This document shows positions 27,948 to 37,138 of a stretch of 64,000 nucleotides of DNA, piece after piece. Made by a program: the position numbers and the translations under genes. Source of the DNA: DATBGO01 sp050011895 (GTDB lineage Bacteria; Actinomycetota; Actinomycetes; Streptosporangiales; Streptosporangiaceae); NCBI GenBank assembly GCA_050011895.1, contig JBEKIF010000008.1, positions 62,001 through 126,000 on the forward strand. The letters run 5' to 3'. Position 1 is the stretch's first letter; each line of letters begins with the position of its first letter. The notes below the pieces were generated by a model. That model saw only the letters and a program-made list of their open reading frames with translations. It ran no database searches and was not told the DNA's origin.

Positions 27948-28573
27948 GCAGGCCCCGGGCCGCCTGCCGGTACTGACCGGTGCAGCCGCACTGCCCGGGC
28001 CGCGTAGTCGGCCCCGGTCAGCACGGTCACCACGACGGCCGCCGTCATCACGATGGCCCGAGTGACGCCGAGCGGCCCGGGCAGGATGTACAGGCTGATG
28101 GCAACGACCTGCAGCAGGGTCTTCACCTTCCCGCCGCGGCTGGCCGGGATAACACCGCGGCGGATAACCCAGAAGCGCAGTCCGGTGACGGCAAGCTCCC
28201 TGAACAAGATCACGCCCGTGACCCACCAGGGCAGCTCGCCGAGGAACGACAACGAGACGAGCGCGGAACCGGTGAGCGCCTTGTCCGCGATCGGGTCAGC
28301 GATCTTGCCGAAGTCGGTGATCAGGCCCCGGCGGCGGGCCAGCTCGCCATCGAGCAGGTCGGTGGCCGACGCAACGGCGAAGGTCACGAAGGCCGCGAAC
28401 CGCCACCCGGGGGTTCCGGCGAGCAGGAACGCCACGAACACGGGCACCATCACCAGGCGGCCGACGGTCAGCGCGTTCGCAATGTTGACCAGCCCGGGCG
28501 GGGGGACGGTGACGCCGTTCCCTAGCCCGCCCTCCGCCGCAGCACCGGCGTCAGGCCGGCTCAAGGTGCTCAC
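27941..28573 (-). CDS. pgsA: CDP-diacylglycerol-glycerol-3-phosphate 3-phosphatidyltransferase
   Basis: The 210-residue membrane protein carries the complete CDP-alcohol phosphotransferase signature DLLDGELARRRGLITDFGKIADPIADK, written here in two parts: DLLDGELARR and the DFGKIADPIAD that follows. Five or six hydrophobic helices surround it. It makes phosphatidylglycerophosphate, the precursor of phosphatidylglycerol and cardiolipin. The start is a GTG overlapping the rimO stop (GTGA), and its own stop overlaps the cinA start, so rimO, pgsA and cinA are translationally linked. The gene sits in the order seen in many actinobacterial chromosomes. Confidence 0.93.
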   Translation of the reverse strand: MSTLSRPDAGAAAEGGLGNGVTVPPPGLVNIANALTVGRLVMVPVFVAFLLAGTPGWRFAAFVTFAVASATDLLDGELARRRGLITDFGKIADPIADKALTGSALVSLSFLGELPWWVTGVILFRELAVTGLRFWVIRRGVIPASRGGKVKTLLQVVAISLYILPGPLGVTRAIVMTAAVVVTVLTGADYAARAVRLHRSVPAGGPGPAC

Positions 28574-30054
28574 TCGCCTCTCGAGGGCGCCGCTGCCTTC
28601 GTGCTGGCGTCGGCCACCAGATCGACCCCGTCGGCGCCAGTGACGACAGCGCGGGCCAGCTCTCCTACGGCGAGCCGACGGCTTGATCGCACCAGGGTCG
28701 TCCCATCGACCTCCGGGGCCTGGTGCGGAGCGCGCCCCAGGTAGCGCCCTCGGCCGGGGCATTCCTCGATCAGCACATCCACGACCTCGCCGGTACGGTC
28801 CGCGGCGCGCTGAGCCATCAGCTCGTCAGCGAGGTCCGCGAGGTCCTCGACCCGCCGCGCGACCTCGGCCGCCGGCAGCTGGCCGGGCAGCGACGCCGCC
28901 TCGGTGCCGTCCTCGTCGGAGTAGCCGAAGATCCCGATCGCGTCGAGCCTGGCTTCGGCCAGGAAGCGCTCCAGCTCCGCCAGGTCAGCGTCGGTCTCGC
29001 CGGGAAACCCCACGATGAAGTTGGACCGGACGCCCGCATCCGGGCACGCCTGCCTGATCTGGTCAAGCAGCGCGCAAAAGCGCTCGCGATCGCCGAACCG
29101 GCGCATCGCTCGCAGCACGGTGCCGCTGGCGTGCTGGAACGACAGGTCAAAGTAAGGAGCCACTCCTGCGGTGGTCGTCATCGCCTCGATCAGCCCTGGC
29201 CGAAGCTCGGCGGGCTGCAGGTAACTGACCCTGACCCGCTCGATCCCCGGGATGGCGGCGAGCTGCGGGAGCGCTTCCTCGAGCAGCCTCAAGTTGCCCA
29301 GGTCCTTGCCGTACGACGTGGAGTTCTCGCTGACCAGCAGCAGCTCGCGGACGCCACGGGCGGCCAGCCAGCCAGCCTCGGCCAGCAAGTCAGGCACCGG
29401 GCGCGATACAAATGCCCCGCGGAACGCCGGGATGGCGCAGAAGCTGCACCTGCGGTCACACCCCGATGCGATCTTGAGCGGCGCTACCACCCCGCCGTCA
29501 AGCCTGCGCCGAAGGACCCGAGGTCCTGCGGCCGGCGCTATGCCGGGCGGGAGATCGGGTATGACCTGGCCGGCAGGCGGCGCCACGGTGCCATGCCCGG
29601 GCAAGTGCGCGCCGGCTCCGGCCCGCCCGGCCGGCGAGACCGGCAGCAGGCGCCTTCGGTCCCGGGGCGCGTGCGCTGGCCGGTGCTCCCCCGCCAGCAC
29701 CGCATCGAGCCGTGCGGCGATCTCGCCGTAATCGTCGAAGCTGAGGATCTGCGCTTCGGGCAGCGCCTCGGCGAGACCGGCACCGTAGCGCTCGGCCAGG
29801 CACCCGGCCGCGACCACCTTCGCGCCCGCGGCGGCGGCGGCCAGCAGCTCGTCAATGGACTCCTGCTTGGCTGCCTGGATGAACCCGCAGGTATTGACCA
29901 GGACCACGGCCGCGTCCGCCTCGTCGGCGAGCGTCCAGCCCGCTTCCTCGAGCCGGGCCGCTAGTTCCTCGGAATCCACCTCATTGCGGGCACAACCCAG
30001 CGTGACCAGGCTAACGCTGCGCCCGGCCGGGCCCTGCTCATGTTCGCTCGGCAC
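28570..30054 (-). CDS. rimO: Ribosomal protein S12 methylthiotransferase
   Basis: The 494-residue radical SAM enzyme adds a methylthio group to an aspartate of ribosomal protein S12. The N-terminal UPF0004 domain has VTLGCARNEVDSE and VNTCGFIQAAKQES, with cysteines for the auxiliary cluster. The radical SAM domain has the CxxxCxxC motif in SGCDRRCSFCAIP near residue 200. SENSTSYGKDLG and NFIVGFPGET follow, then a C-terminal TRAM domain. It is somewhat longer than average because of an Ala/Pro/Gly-rich insertion between the first two domains. The stop overlaps the pgsA start. Confidence 0.95.
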   Translation of the reverse strand: MPSEHEQGPAGRSVSLVTLGCARNEVDSEELAARLEEAGWTLADEADAAVVLVNTCGFIQAAKQESIDELLAAAAAGAKVVAAGCLAERYGAGLAEALPEAQILSFDDYGEIAARLDAVLAGEHRPAHAPRDRRRLLPVSPAGRAGAGAHLPGHGTVAPPAGQVIPDLPPGIAPAAGPRVLRRRLDGGVVAPLKIASGCDRRCSFCAIPAFRGAFVSRPVPDLLAEAGWLAARGVRELLLVSENSTSYGKDLGNLRLLEEALPQLAAIPGIERVRVSYLQPAELRPGLIEAMTTTAGVAPYFDLSFQHASGTVLRAMRRFGDRERFCALLDQIRQACPDAGVRSNFIVGFPGETDADLAELERFLAEARLDAIGIFGYSDEDGTEAASLPGQLPAAEVARRVEDLADLADELMAQRAADRTGEVVDVLIEECPGRGRYLGRAPHQAPEVDGTTLVRSSRRLAVGELARAVVTGADGVDLVADASTKAAAPSRGE

Positions 30055-30112
30055 ACCGGCAGACTACGGTAAGTCAGCCGATGCGCGGCCTCCGGGCGGT
30101 GTCCCCGCGAGG

Positions 30113-30859
30113 TCAGCCGACTGGCTTCTGGCCGGGTCCGAAACTGAGCGTGACCACCTGATTCGACGATCCGGGCGGTACCGCGTTCTTCCCGTTGACC
30201 GTCAGCGAGATGCCACCAGGATTGCCGATGATCATGCTGACCGCCTGCCGCTCCGTCCAGCGCCTGTCGGTGCCCGCGACCACGATCCCGCTGAAGATGG
30301 TCTGCCCGCTGGTGGTGGTTAGGTCCACCCAGCAGTTCTCAACGGCAGTCAGGTGGATCACGACCTGGTGCGCGCCGGCTTGCGATACCGGCGACGGTGC
30401 CGACGCCGCCTTCGGCTGCCGGCGCCCGGCCGATCCCGGATGGGCCGCCGCGGCCGACCGCGCCGCTTCTGGCGTTACGCGCGACGACGAAACTACATGG
30501 TAAACGGCGAACCCGACGATCAGCACAAGGGCCACCACCATGGCCAAACTCCAATTGGGCCTGCGCCGTTCCTTCAGCTTGATCGGCGTCGACGGTTCGA
30601 AGACGGCAGCGGCCGTGATGGCCCGCGGCGCCCCCTGGGTCGCGTCGTACTCCCGGATCAGCGGCTCAGGGTCGGTCCCTACCGCCCCTGCGATGCTGCG
30701 GATATGGCCCCGGGCGTAAAAATCCCCGCCGCACGCGGAGTAATCGCCGCGTTCGATCCCCCGGATAATTGTCTCCCTGATGCAGGTCCGCTGGCTGACC
30801 TGCGTAGTGGTGAGACCAGACTGGCGACGTGCCTCCGCCAGGGTGTCACCGATGCTCAC
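30113..30859 (-). CDS. RodZ-like membrane protein: helix-turn-helix, one TM helix, DUF4115
   Basis: The 248-residue product has an N-terminal helix-turn-helix of the HTH_25 type (SIGDTLAEARRQSGLTTTQVSQRT to FYARGHIRSIA). A basic stretch, one transmembrane helix (about residues 105-123) and a Ser/Ala-rich linker follow. The extracellular beta domain of the DUF4115 type includes VVIHLTAVENCWVDL and a GISLTVNGK region. RodZ links MreB to the cell wall machinery, and actinobacterial relatives lie between ftsK and rimO as here. I chose GTG 30859 because GGAGG lies 6 nt upstream. A GATCCC/GGGATC inverted repeat (30939-30957) lies about 80 bp upstream of the start. Confidence 0.86.
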   Translation of the reverse strand: MSIGDTLAEARRQSGLTTTQVSQRTCIRETIIRGIERGDYSACGGDFYARGHIRSIAGAVGTDPEPLIREYDATQGAPRAITAAAVFEPSTPIKLKERRRPNWSLAMVVALVLIVGFAVYHVVSSSRVTPEAARSAAAAHPGSAGRRQPKAASAPSPVSQAGAHQVVIHLTAVENCWVDLTTTSGQTIFSGIVVAGTDRRWTERQAVSMIIGNPGGISLTVNGKNAVPPGSSNQVVTLSFGPGQKPVG

Positions 30860-31058
30860 GCCGCGCCTCCACTGCTCTATCGCACTGCGTGCCGCCCGGG
30901 GTGCGGGTACAGTTTCCGGAATCTTTTTCCTGTCCCATGATCCCGCTGTAAGGGATCGGTCACTAAGTGTAGACTCCCGCCTTTCGGCCAGCGAGGACCG
31001 CGGCACCGTTTAGCGCTTGCAACCCCAGTATCACGGGCGCCGGGCAGCGGTCGCGCCG

Positions 31059-33875
31059 TCACGCGTCGAGGCCGCGTAGCGATGCCAGCAGAGCGGCCAG
31101 GTCGTCGGGCTTGACCAGGACGTCCCTGGCCTTGGACCCTTCACTCGGGCCGACAACTCCCCTGTTCTCCAGCAGGTCCATCAGCCTGCCTGCCTTGGCG
31201 AAGCCCACCCGCAGCTTGCGCTGCAGCATCGACGTCGATCCGAACTGAGTGCTGACCACCAGCTCGGCAGCCTGGATCAGGAGCTCGAGATCGTCTCCGA
31301 TGTCCGCGTCGATCTCCCGCTGGCGTCCCTCGGGTGCCGTGACGTCCTCCCGGTAGACCGGCTCCGCCTGCTTCTTGCAGTGGGCGACCACCTCGCGGAT
31401 CTCTTTCTCCGTCACGAAGGCGTTCTGCAGCCGCAGCGGCTTGCTCGCGCCCATCGGCAGGAACAGCGCGTCGCCCTGCCCGACGAGCTTCTCGGCGCCA
31501 GGCTGATCGAGGATGACCCGGCTGTCGGTCAGGCTGGAGGTAGCGAAGGCCAGCCGGGACGGCACGTTCGCCTTGATCAGCCCGGTCACCACGTCCACGC
31601 TCGGCCGCTGGGTCGCGAGCACGAGGTGAATCCCGGCCGCGCGGGCCAGCTGAGTGATCCGCACCACCGCATCCTCAACGTCGCGCGGCGCGACCATCAT
31701 CAGGTCGGCCAGCTCGTCCACGATGACCAGGAGGTACGGATACGGCACGTAGACACGCTCGCTGCCGGGCGGCGCGGTGATCTTCCCGGCCCGGACCGCC
31801 TTGTTGAAGTCATCCACGTGCCGGAACCCGGACGCGGCCAGGTCGTCATAGCGGCGGTCCATCTCCCCGACCACCCACTCCAGCGCGTCCGCCGCTTTCT
31901 TGGGGTGCGTGATGATCTGGGTAATCAGGTGCGGGATTCCCGAGTAGATCGATAGCTCCACCCGCTTGGGATCGATGAGGATCAGCCGGACCTCATCGGG
32001 CGTCGCCCGGACCAGGACCGAGGTGATCAGCGCGTTGATACATACCGACTTGCCGGCCCCGGTAGCCCCGGCGATCAGCATGTGCGGCATCTTCGCGATG
32101 TTGGCCACCACCGTGCGGCCCTCGACGTCCTTGCCGAGCCCGACCACCATCGGGTGATGATCGGTCGCGGCCACCGGCGACCGCAGCACGTCGCCGAGGC
32201 TGACGATTTCCCGGTCCGCGTTAGGAATCTCGACGCCTATCGCGGACTTGCCCGGAATAGGCGACAGGATCCGCACGTCAGCGCTCTTCACCGCGTAAGC
32301 GATGTTCTTGGACAGCTGCGTCACGCGCTCGACCTTGACGGCCGGCCCGAGCTCTATCTCATACCTGGTCACGGTCGGGCCCCGGGTGAATCCCGTCACC
32401 TGGGCATCCACCTCGAACTGCTCGAGCACCACCGACAGTGCCTCGACCATCAGATCGTTCGCCCGGGTCCTGGCTTTCGGCGCCGTGCCCGGCCGCAGCA
32501 GGGCGGTGGGCGGAAGCGTGTAGCTGGCATCGCTGGAGGAACTCAAAGTCAGCTGCTCAGCCTTGCGCTGTGCCTGGGTGCCCTCGTGCGAGCCCGGCCC
32601 GGCCGACCCGCCAGGACCCGCTGCCGCGCCCTCGTCGGACCCGAACCAGGAGCTGAGCCAGGAGGCCTCGGTGCCGTCGGCGGCCGCCCCCGGCCCGCCG
32701 TGACCCGCCGTGCCCGGCAGGCCCGTGCCCTGGTGGGCCGCTGTCGACGGCCCGAAGCTCAGCCCGTGCACCACGTCCGCGCCGGCTTCAGGCGTCCCGG
32801 TGGCTCGCGGTCTCGCCGCGGCTCCTGGTGTCCCGGCTCCTGGTGTCCCGGCCGGAGCGCCCGCGGCGCCGCGCCGGCTCTGGTCGGCGGCCTCGCGGGC
32901 CAGCAGCCCGCCGAGCAGCGGGGTGTCGTAGGGCTTCTGGTGCTCCCCCGCCTCGATGGCCTCCTGGCGCCGACGGCCGCCCCGGGTGAGCTGGCGGCCG
33001 GTCCGCGCCTGCCCGGTCAGCGCATCCGGATCACCGGTCCCGGCGGGGTCAGCCGGCTGTCCGCGGCGCACGAAACCGTGGACCTCGGCGAGCCGGCCAG
33101 GCACCCGGTGCAGCGGCGTTCCGGTGATGACCAGCAGCCCGAATCCGGTCAGCAGCGCGAGCAGCGGCGCCGCCACCCACGCAGTGATCGCAGCGACGAG
33201 CGGGGCCGACACGACGAAGCCAATGAGACCGCCGGCCTGCTGCATCGCGATCGCCCCTGCGGACGGGTACGGCGTGCCGTTGGCGATGTGCACCAGGCCG
33301 AGCGCGCCGACGATCAGGGCCGTCCAGCCGATCACCATCCGGGCGGTGTCCGCGTTACGATCCGGGTGCCGCAGCAGGCGCCAGGCGAGCAGGGCCAGCA
33401 GGATGGGGACGGTCCAGGCACCGGAGCCGAAGGTGCCACGGATGAAAGCGCCGAGCGGCCGGCCGATCACGTTACCGACCTTGAACCAGGTCACGGCGGC
33501 AGTGACGATGGCCGCGCCAAGCGCTGCCAGCCCCAGCCCATCCCGGCGGTGCGCCGGGTCGAGATCCCTGGCGTTGTGCCCGGCAGCCCGGGCAGCGTAG
33601 CCCGCCGTGTGCGCAAGGCCCATCCACGCCTCAGTGATCACGCGGGCCACCCAGTCAGCCAAGATCACGATGGGATTGGCTGACCGCGGGCGGCGGCTGT
33701 ACCTGCGGCCGTTCCCCGACGTCCTCGTTGGGCGGCCGTACCGGGCGCCGGTACGCCGGCCTGACCGGGGGCCGGCGGCACGTGGCCGAGGCCGACTGGC
33801 GGTGCCTGACTGCCGTGGTCGTCCGGAAGTCCCACCGCGCGGGCGCGCTCCGCCCTTGGGCACACGAGTCGCCAT
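31059..33875 (-). CDS. ftsK: DNA translocase FtsK
   Basis: This 938-residue septal DNA pump clears chromosomes from the closing septum. It has a basic, Arg/Gly-rich start and an N-terminal region with four to five membrane helices. A long low-complexity linker follows, including two PGAGTPG-type repeats from 15-bp DNA units. The alpha/beta motor has Walker A GATGAGKS near residue 604, LLVIVDELADLMM as Walker B, and a VDVVTGLIKANVPSRLAF segment. The C-terminal gamma winged helix, which reads KOPS-like sites, is STSMLQRKLRVGFAKAGRLMDLLE. ATG 33875 was chosen because the preceding in-frame sequence looks non-coding. The gene is in the conserved dapA-RNase J-ftsK order. Confidence 0.94.
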   Translation of the reverse strand: MATRVPKGGARPRGGTSGRPRQSGTASRPRPRAAGPRSGRRTGARYGRPTRTSGNGRRYSRRPRSANPIVILADWVARVITEAWMGLAHTAGYAARAAGHNARDLDPAHRRDGLGLAALGAAIVTAAVTWFKVGNVIGRPLGAFIRGTFGSGAWTVPILLALLAWRLLRHPDRNADTARMVIGWTALIVGALGLVHIANGTPYPSAGAIAMQQAGGLIGFVVSAPLVAAITAWVAAPLLALLTGFGLLVITGTPLHRVPGRLAEVHGFVRRGQPADPAGTGDPDALTGQARTGRQLTRGGRRRQEAIEAGEHQKPYDTPLLGGLLAREAADQSRRGAAGAPAGTPGAGTPGAAARPRATGTPEAGADVVHGLSFGPSTAAHQGTGLPGTAGHGGPGAAADGTEASWLSSWFGSDEGAAAGPGGSAGPGSHEGTQAQRKAEQLTLSSSSDASYTLPPTALLRPGTAPKARTRANDLMVEALSVVLEQFEVDAQVTGFTRGPTVTRYEIELGPAVKVERVTQLSKNIAYAVKSADVRILSPIPGKSAIGVEIPNADREIVSLGDVLRSPVAATDHHPMVVGLGKDVEGRTVVANIAKMPHMLIAGATGAGKSVCINALITSVLVRATPDEVRLILIDPKRVELSIYSGIPHLITQIITHPKKAADALEWVVGEMDRRYDDLAASGFRHVDDFNKAVRAGKITAPPGSERVYVPYPYLLVIVDELADLMMVAPRDVEDAVVRITQLARAAGIHLVLATQRPSVDVVTGLIKANVPSRLAFATSSLTDSRVILDQPGAEKLVGQGDALFLPMGASKPLRLQNAFVTEKEIREVVAHCKKQAEPVYREDVTAPEGRQREIDADIGDDLELLIQAAELVVSTQFGSTSMLQRKLRVGFAKAGRLMDLLENRGVVGPSEGSKARDVLVKPDDLAALLASLRGLDA

Positions 33876-34134
33876 GATCCCCACCGTAGCGAGCATTCCG
33901 GCGCTCGCGAAGCATCCACAGTCCGGCGTGTCGCGTCCCGGGCTGATGCGCTGCGGCCGGACATGCGCCCCCGCCGCCACCCGCCCGCCGCTGGTCTCGC
34001 CCGCCGGCGCCGTCGTGCCAGCCGGAACGTTCAGCCGCCCGGCCAAGGCGATTGCCCTGATTCGCTGATTCCCGGCTCCCGGGCCCCGGCTCCCGGACCC
34101 CAGCGCTCAGACGTCGGCTCTCAGATCGCGGCGC

Positions 34135-35829
34135 TCAGACTTCGACGAGAACCGGGATGATCATCGGACGGCGGCGGTAGTTCTCATTCACCCAGCGCCC
34201 TACCGTCCTGCGCACGAGCTGCCTGAGCTGATGCACCTCGTTGATCCCGTCGGCGGCGGCCCTGGCCAGCGCCTCCTCGATCCGCGGGCGCACCTCCTCG
34301 AAGGCCGAGTCGTCGATGCCCGAACCGCGTGCGTGAATCTCAGGCCCGGCGACCATCTTGCCGGTCGTGGAGTCGACGACGATGACTACCGACACGAACC
34401 CTTCCTCGCCGAGTATCAGCCGGTCCTTCAATGACGACTCGGTCACCTCACCGACCGACAGGCCATCGACGTACACGTAACCGCATGGGATAGTTCCGGC
34501 GACACGGATCCGGCCGTCGATCAGGTCGACCACGACGCCGTCCTCGGCGATGACGATATTTCCCCCGGGAACGCCGGTCAGCGCGGCCAGCTCGGCGTGC
34601 GCCTTCAGATGCCGCCACTCGCCGTGCACCGGGATGAAGTTGGCGGGCCGAACCAGATTCAGCACGTAGAGCAGTTCGCCTGCTGGCGCGTGGCCTGAGA
34701 CATGGACGAGCGCGTTGCCCTTGTGCACGACGCGGGCGCCGAGCCTGGTCAGATCGTTGATGATGCGGGACACAGCGGTCTCGTTGCCCGGCACCAGCGA
34801 GGACGCGAGGATGACGGTGTCGCCTTCGGCGATCCTGATCGGATGGTCCCGCCCGGCCATCCGGGACAGCGCGGACATCGGTTCGCCCTGCGATCCGGTG
34901 GAGATCAGCACGATCCGCTCCGGCGGCATCTCCTCGGCCTCACGCGGCTCTACGATCAGGCCACCTGGCACCGACGGCACCCGCAGGTAGCCGAGCTCGC
35001 GGGCGACACCCATGTTGCGCACCATCGACCTGCCGACCAGCGCCACCTTGCGGCCGTGCGCCGCGGCAGCCTCGAGCACCTGCTGCACCCGGTGCACGTG
35101 GCTGGAAAAGCAGGCCACGATGATCCGCTGCTCGGCCGCGGCGAAGACCTCCGCGAGCACCGGCGCGATCGCCCGCTCGCTGGTCACGATGCCGGGGACC
35201 TCGGCGTTGGTGGAGTCCGCCATCAGCAGGTCCACCCCGTCGGCGCCGAGCCGCGCGAAGCCGCCCAGGTCGGTCAGCCGCCCGTCAAGCGGCAGCTGGT
35301 CCATCTTGAAGTCGCCGGTATGCAGGACCAGGCCCGCGCTGGTGCGGATGCCGACCGCAAGCGCATCGGGAATCGAGTGATTCACCGCGAGGAATTCCAG
35401 GTCAAAGGGGCCAAACGCCAGCTTGGTGCCCTCTGCCACCTCGCGGACGTCAGGCGTGATCCGGTGCTCGGTCAGCTTGCTCCGCACCAGTGCGAGGGTC
35501 AGCTTGGACCCCACCAACGGGATGCCAGGACGCCGGCGCAGCAGGTAAGGGACAGCGCCGATATGGTCCTCGTGCGCGTGCGTGAGCACCAGCGCCTCGA
35601 CGTCGGCCAAGCGCCCTTCGAGCGCTGAGAAGTCGGGCAGGATCAGGTCGACGCCAGGCTGATCTGGCTCGGGGAACAGCACCCCGCAGTCGACCACGAG
35701 CAGGCGGCCCGCGTGCTCGAAAACTGTCATATTGCGGCCGATCTCGCCGAGCCCGCCCAACGCGATAATGCGCAGGCCATCGGCGGCGAGGGGCGGCGGC
35801 GGCCCGAGACCGGGGTGCGGGTGGCTCAC
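34135..35829 (-). CDS. rnj: Ribonuclease J
   Basis: The 564-residue protein is a metallo-beta-lactamase/beta-CASP nuclease with 5'-exonuclease and endonuclease activity in mRNA decay and rRNA maturation. The zinc motif is THAHEDHIGAVPYLL (about residues 80-94), with a further ligand in HTGDFKMDQ and the beta-CASP motif region VSGHAPAGELL. The C-terminal domain ends in RRPMIIPVLVEV, typical of actinobacterial RNase J. The GTG start overlaps the dapA stop (GTGA), the usual arrangement in this phylum. Length is normal for the family. Confidence 0.95.
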   Translation of the reverse strand: MSHPHPGLGPPPPLAADGLRIIALGGLGEIGRNMTVFEHAGRLLVVDCGVLFPEPDQPGVDLILPDFSALEGRLADVEALVLTHAHEDHIGAVPYLLRRRPGIPLVGSKLTLALVRSKLTEHRITPDVREVAEGTKLAFGPFDLEFLAVNHSIPDALAVGIRTSAGLVLHTGDFKMDQLPLDGRLTDLGGFARLGADGVDLLMADSTNAEVPGIVTSERAIAPVLAEVFAAAEQRIIVACFSSHVHRVQQVLEAAAAHGRKVALVGRSMVRNMGVARELGYLRVPSVPGGLIVEPREAEEMPPERIVLISTGSQGEPMSALSRMAGRDHPIRIAEGDTVILASSLVPGNETAVSRIINDLTRLGARVVHKGNALVHVSGHAPAGELLYVLNLVRPANFIPVHGEWRHLKAHAELAALTGVPGGNIVIAEDGVVVDLIDGRIRVAGTIPCGYVYVDGLSVGEVTESSLKDRLILGEEGFVSVVIVVDSTTGKMVAGPEIHARGSGIDDSAFEEVRPRIEEALARAAADGINEVHQLRQLVRRTVGRWVNENYRRRPMIIPVLVEV

Positions 35830-36758
35830 CGGAGCTTCACACCGCCCGCCACCAGATCGGCACGCAGCTGCTCGACCTCGGCCGGGGTCGCGTCGGCCAG
35901 CGGCGCGCGTACCGGCCCGCCGGGGAGGCCGAGCAGTCCGAGCGCCGCCTTCGTCGTGATGACTCCCTGCGTTCTGCTCATCCCGGTGTAGACGGGAAGA
36001 AGCTCGCGATGGATCGCCAGGGCCGTGGTGACCTCGCCTTTCGTGTAGGCGTCGATCATCTCGTGCAGCCGGTCGCCGGCCACGTGACTGTGGACGCTGA
36101 CGAATCCGACGGCACCGATAGCCAGCCAGGGCAGGTTGAGCATGTCGCTACCGCAGTAGTAGGCGAGCTGAGTGCTGGCCATCACCAGGGAGGAGGCACC
36201 CGGATCGTCCTTGGCGTCCTTGACCGCGACGATCCTGGGATGCTGGGCGAGCCGGATCAGCGTCTCGGTCGTGATGGGCGTGGCGGTGCGGCCAGGGATG
36301 TCGTAGAGCATGACCGGCAGGCCGGTGGCATCCGCGACCGCGGTGAAGTGCCTGAACAGTCCCTCCTGCGGCGGCTTGCTGTAATACGGCGTGACCACGA
36401 GGAGGGCGGCTGCGCCTGCCTGCTCGGCCTGCCTGGCCAGCTCGCAGGTGTGCGCGGTGTCATTGGTGCCGACCCCGGCCACGACAGTGGCACGGTCGCC
36501 GACGGCCTCGACCACGGTGCGCAGCAACCGGTCCTTCTCGGCGTCGGTCGTGGTCGGCGACTCACCGGTGGTGCCGCTGATCACCAGGCCGTCGCTGCGC
36601 ATCTCGCCGACTAGGTAACGGGCGAGCTTGGCGGCTCCCTCGTAGTCGACCGAACCGTCGCTGGTCATCGGCGTGACCATGGCGGTGAGCATCCGGCCGA
36701 ACGGGGCCGCTGGGACGTCTGCAGCGCTGCGTCCCTCAGGCGTTGCGGTAGCTGTCAT
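35826..36758 (-). CDS. dapA: 4-hydroxy-tetrahydrodipicolinate synthase
   Basis: DapA condenses pyruvate with aspartate semialdehyde, the first committed step to diaminopimelate and lysine. The 310-residue TIM-barrel protein has the substrate-binding GTTGESPTT, GVGTNDT, LLVVTPYYSKPPQEGL, the Tyr in MLYDIPGRT, and the Schiff-base Lys180 in RIVAVKDAKDD. ATG 36758 begins just before family similarity. There is no Shine-Dalgarno sequence. The frame is open upstream to 37034, but the extension looks non-coding and holds a strong hairpin. In mycobacteria thyX lies upstream of dapA; here a ferritin-like gene takes that place. Confidence 0.94.
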   Translation of the reverse strand: MTATATPEGRSAADVPAAPFGRMLTAMVTPMTSDGSVDYEGAAKLARYLVGEMRSDGLVISGTTGESPTTTDAEKDRLLRTVVEAVGDRATVVAGVGTNDTAHTCELARQAEQAGAAALLVVTPYYSKPPQEGLFRHFTAVADATGLPVMLYDIPGRTATPITTETLIRLAQHPRIVAVKDAKDDPGASSLVMASTQLAYYCGSDMLNLPWLAIGAVGFVSVHSHVAGDRLHEMIDAYTKGEVTTALAIHRELLPVYTGMSRTQGVITTKAALGLLGLPGGPVRAPLADATPAEVEQLRADLVAGGVKLR

Positions 36759-37138
36759 GTACCGAACGCTACCGGGCGGTGCTGCCGCGGGGTACCGCAG
36801 ACGCGGTAGGCGCAAGCAATCTGCTGCGGGGCGAGGCGAAACGCAGGCGGCCCGGGCGGCTTGCTGAGCTCGCCCGGGGCCCTCGTGAAGACGCGGCGAC
36901 GTGAGCTCGGGGGTACCCACGTCGCCTGCGTCTGTCTTATTATCGGCCACCATTGCACGTGCCGTTACTCGTTGCGCGCAATTTGTTATAGTCCGGCCCG
37001 CTAGCGCGATCTTAAAACCACCCACCGGGCACACCTCCGGGCCGCCGGGCTCAGTGTGCCGGTGCCGCTGGTGCTGGACGATGCGGTTCCCACGGCCTGA
37101 GCCAGGGCAGCGCCAAGGACCCCTGACGGCCGTGCTCG
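36759..37138 (-). promoter_or_regulatory. dapA upstream region with a long hairpin and AT-rich promoter-like patches
   Basis: No gene is supported here. GGCGACGTG (36895-36903) and CACGTCGCC (36918-36926) form a 9-bp inverted repeat. Outer GACGC/GCGTC arms extend it to 14 pairs with one bulged base (36890-36932). On the minus strand a GATAAT -10-like element lies at 36944-36939, so dapA mRNA could begin with this hairpin. A second AT-rich patch, TATAAC on the minus strand, lies near 36982-36987. The hairpin could instead end transcription from the ferritin-like gene, but no U-run follows. Confidence 0.45.

Noticed and set aside
36759..37034. N-terminal extension of dapA
   Set aside because: The extension has no DapA similarity and covers a hairpin and promoter-like sequence.
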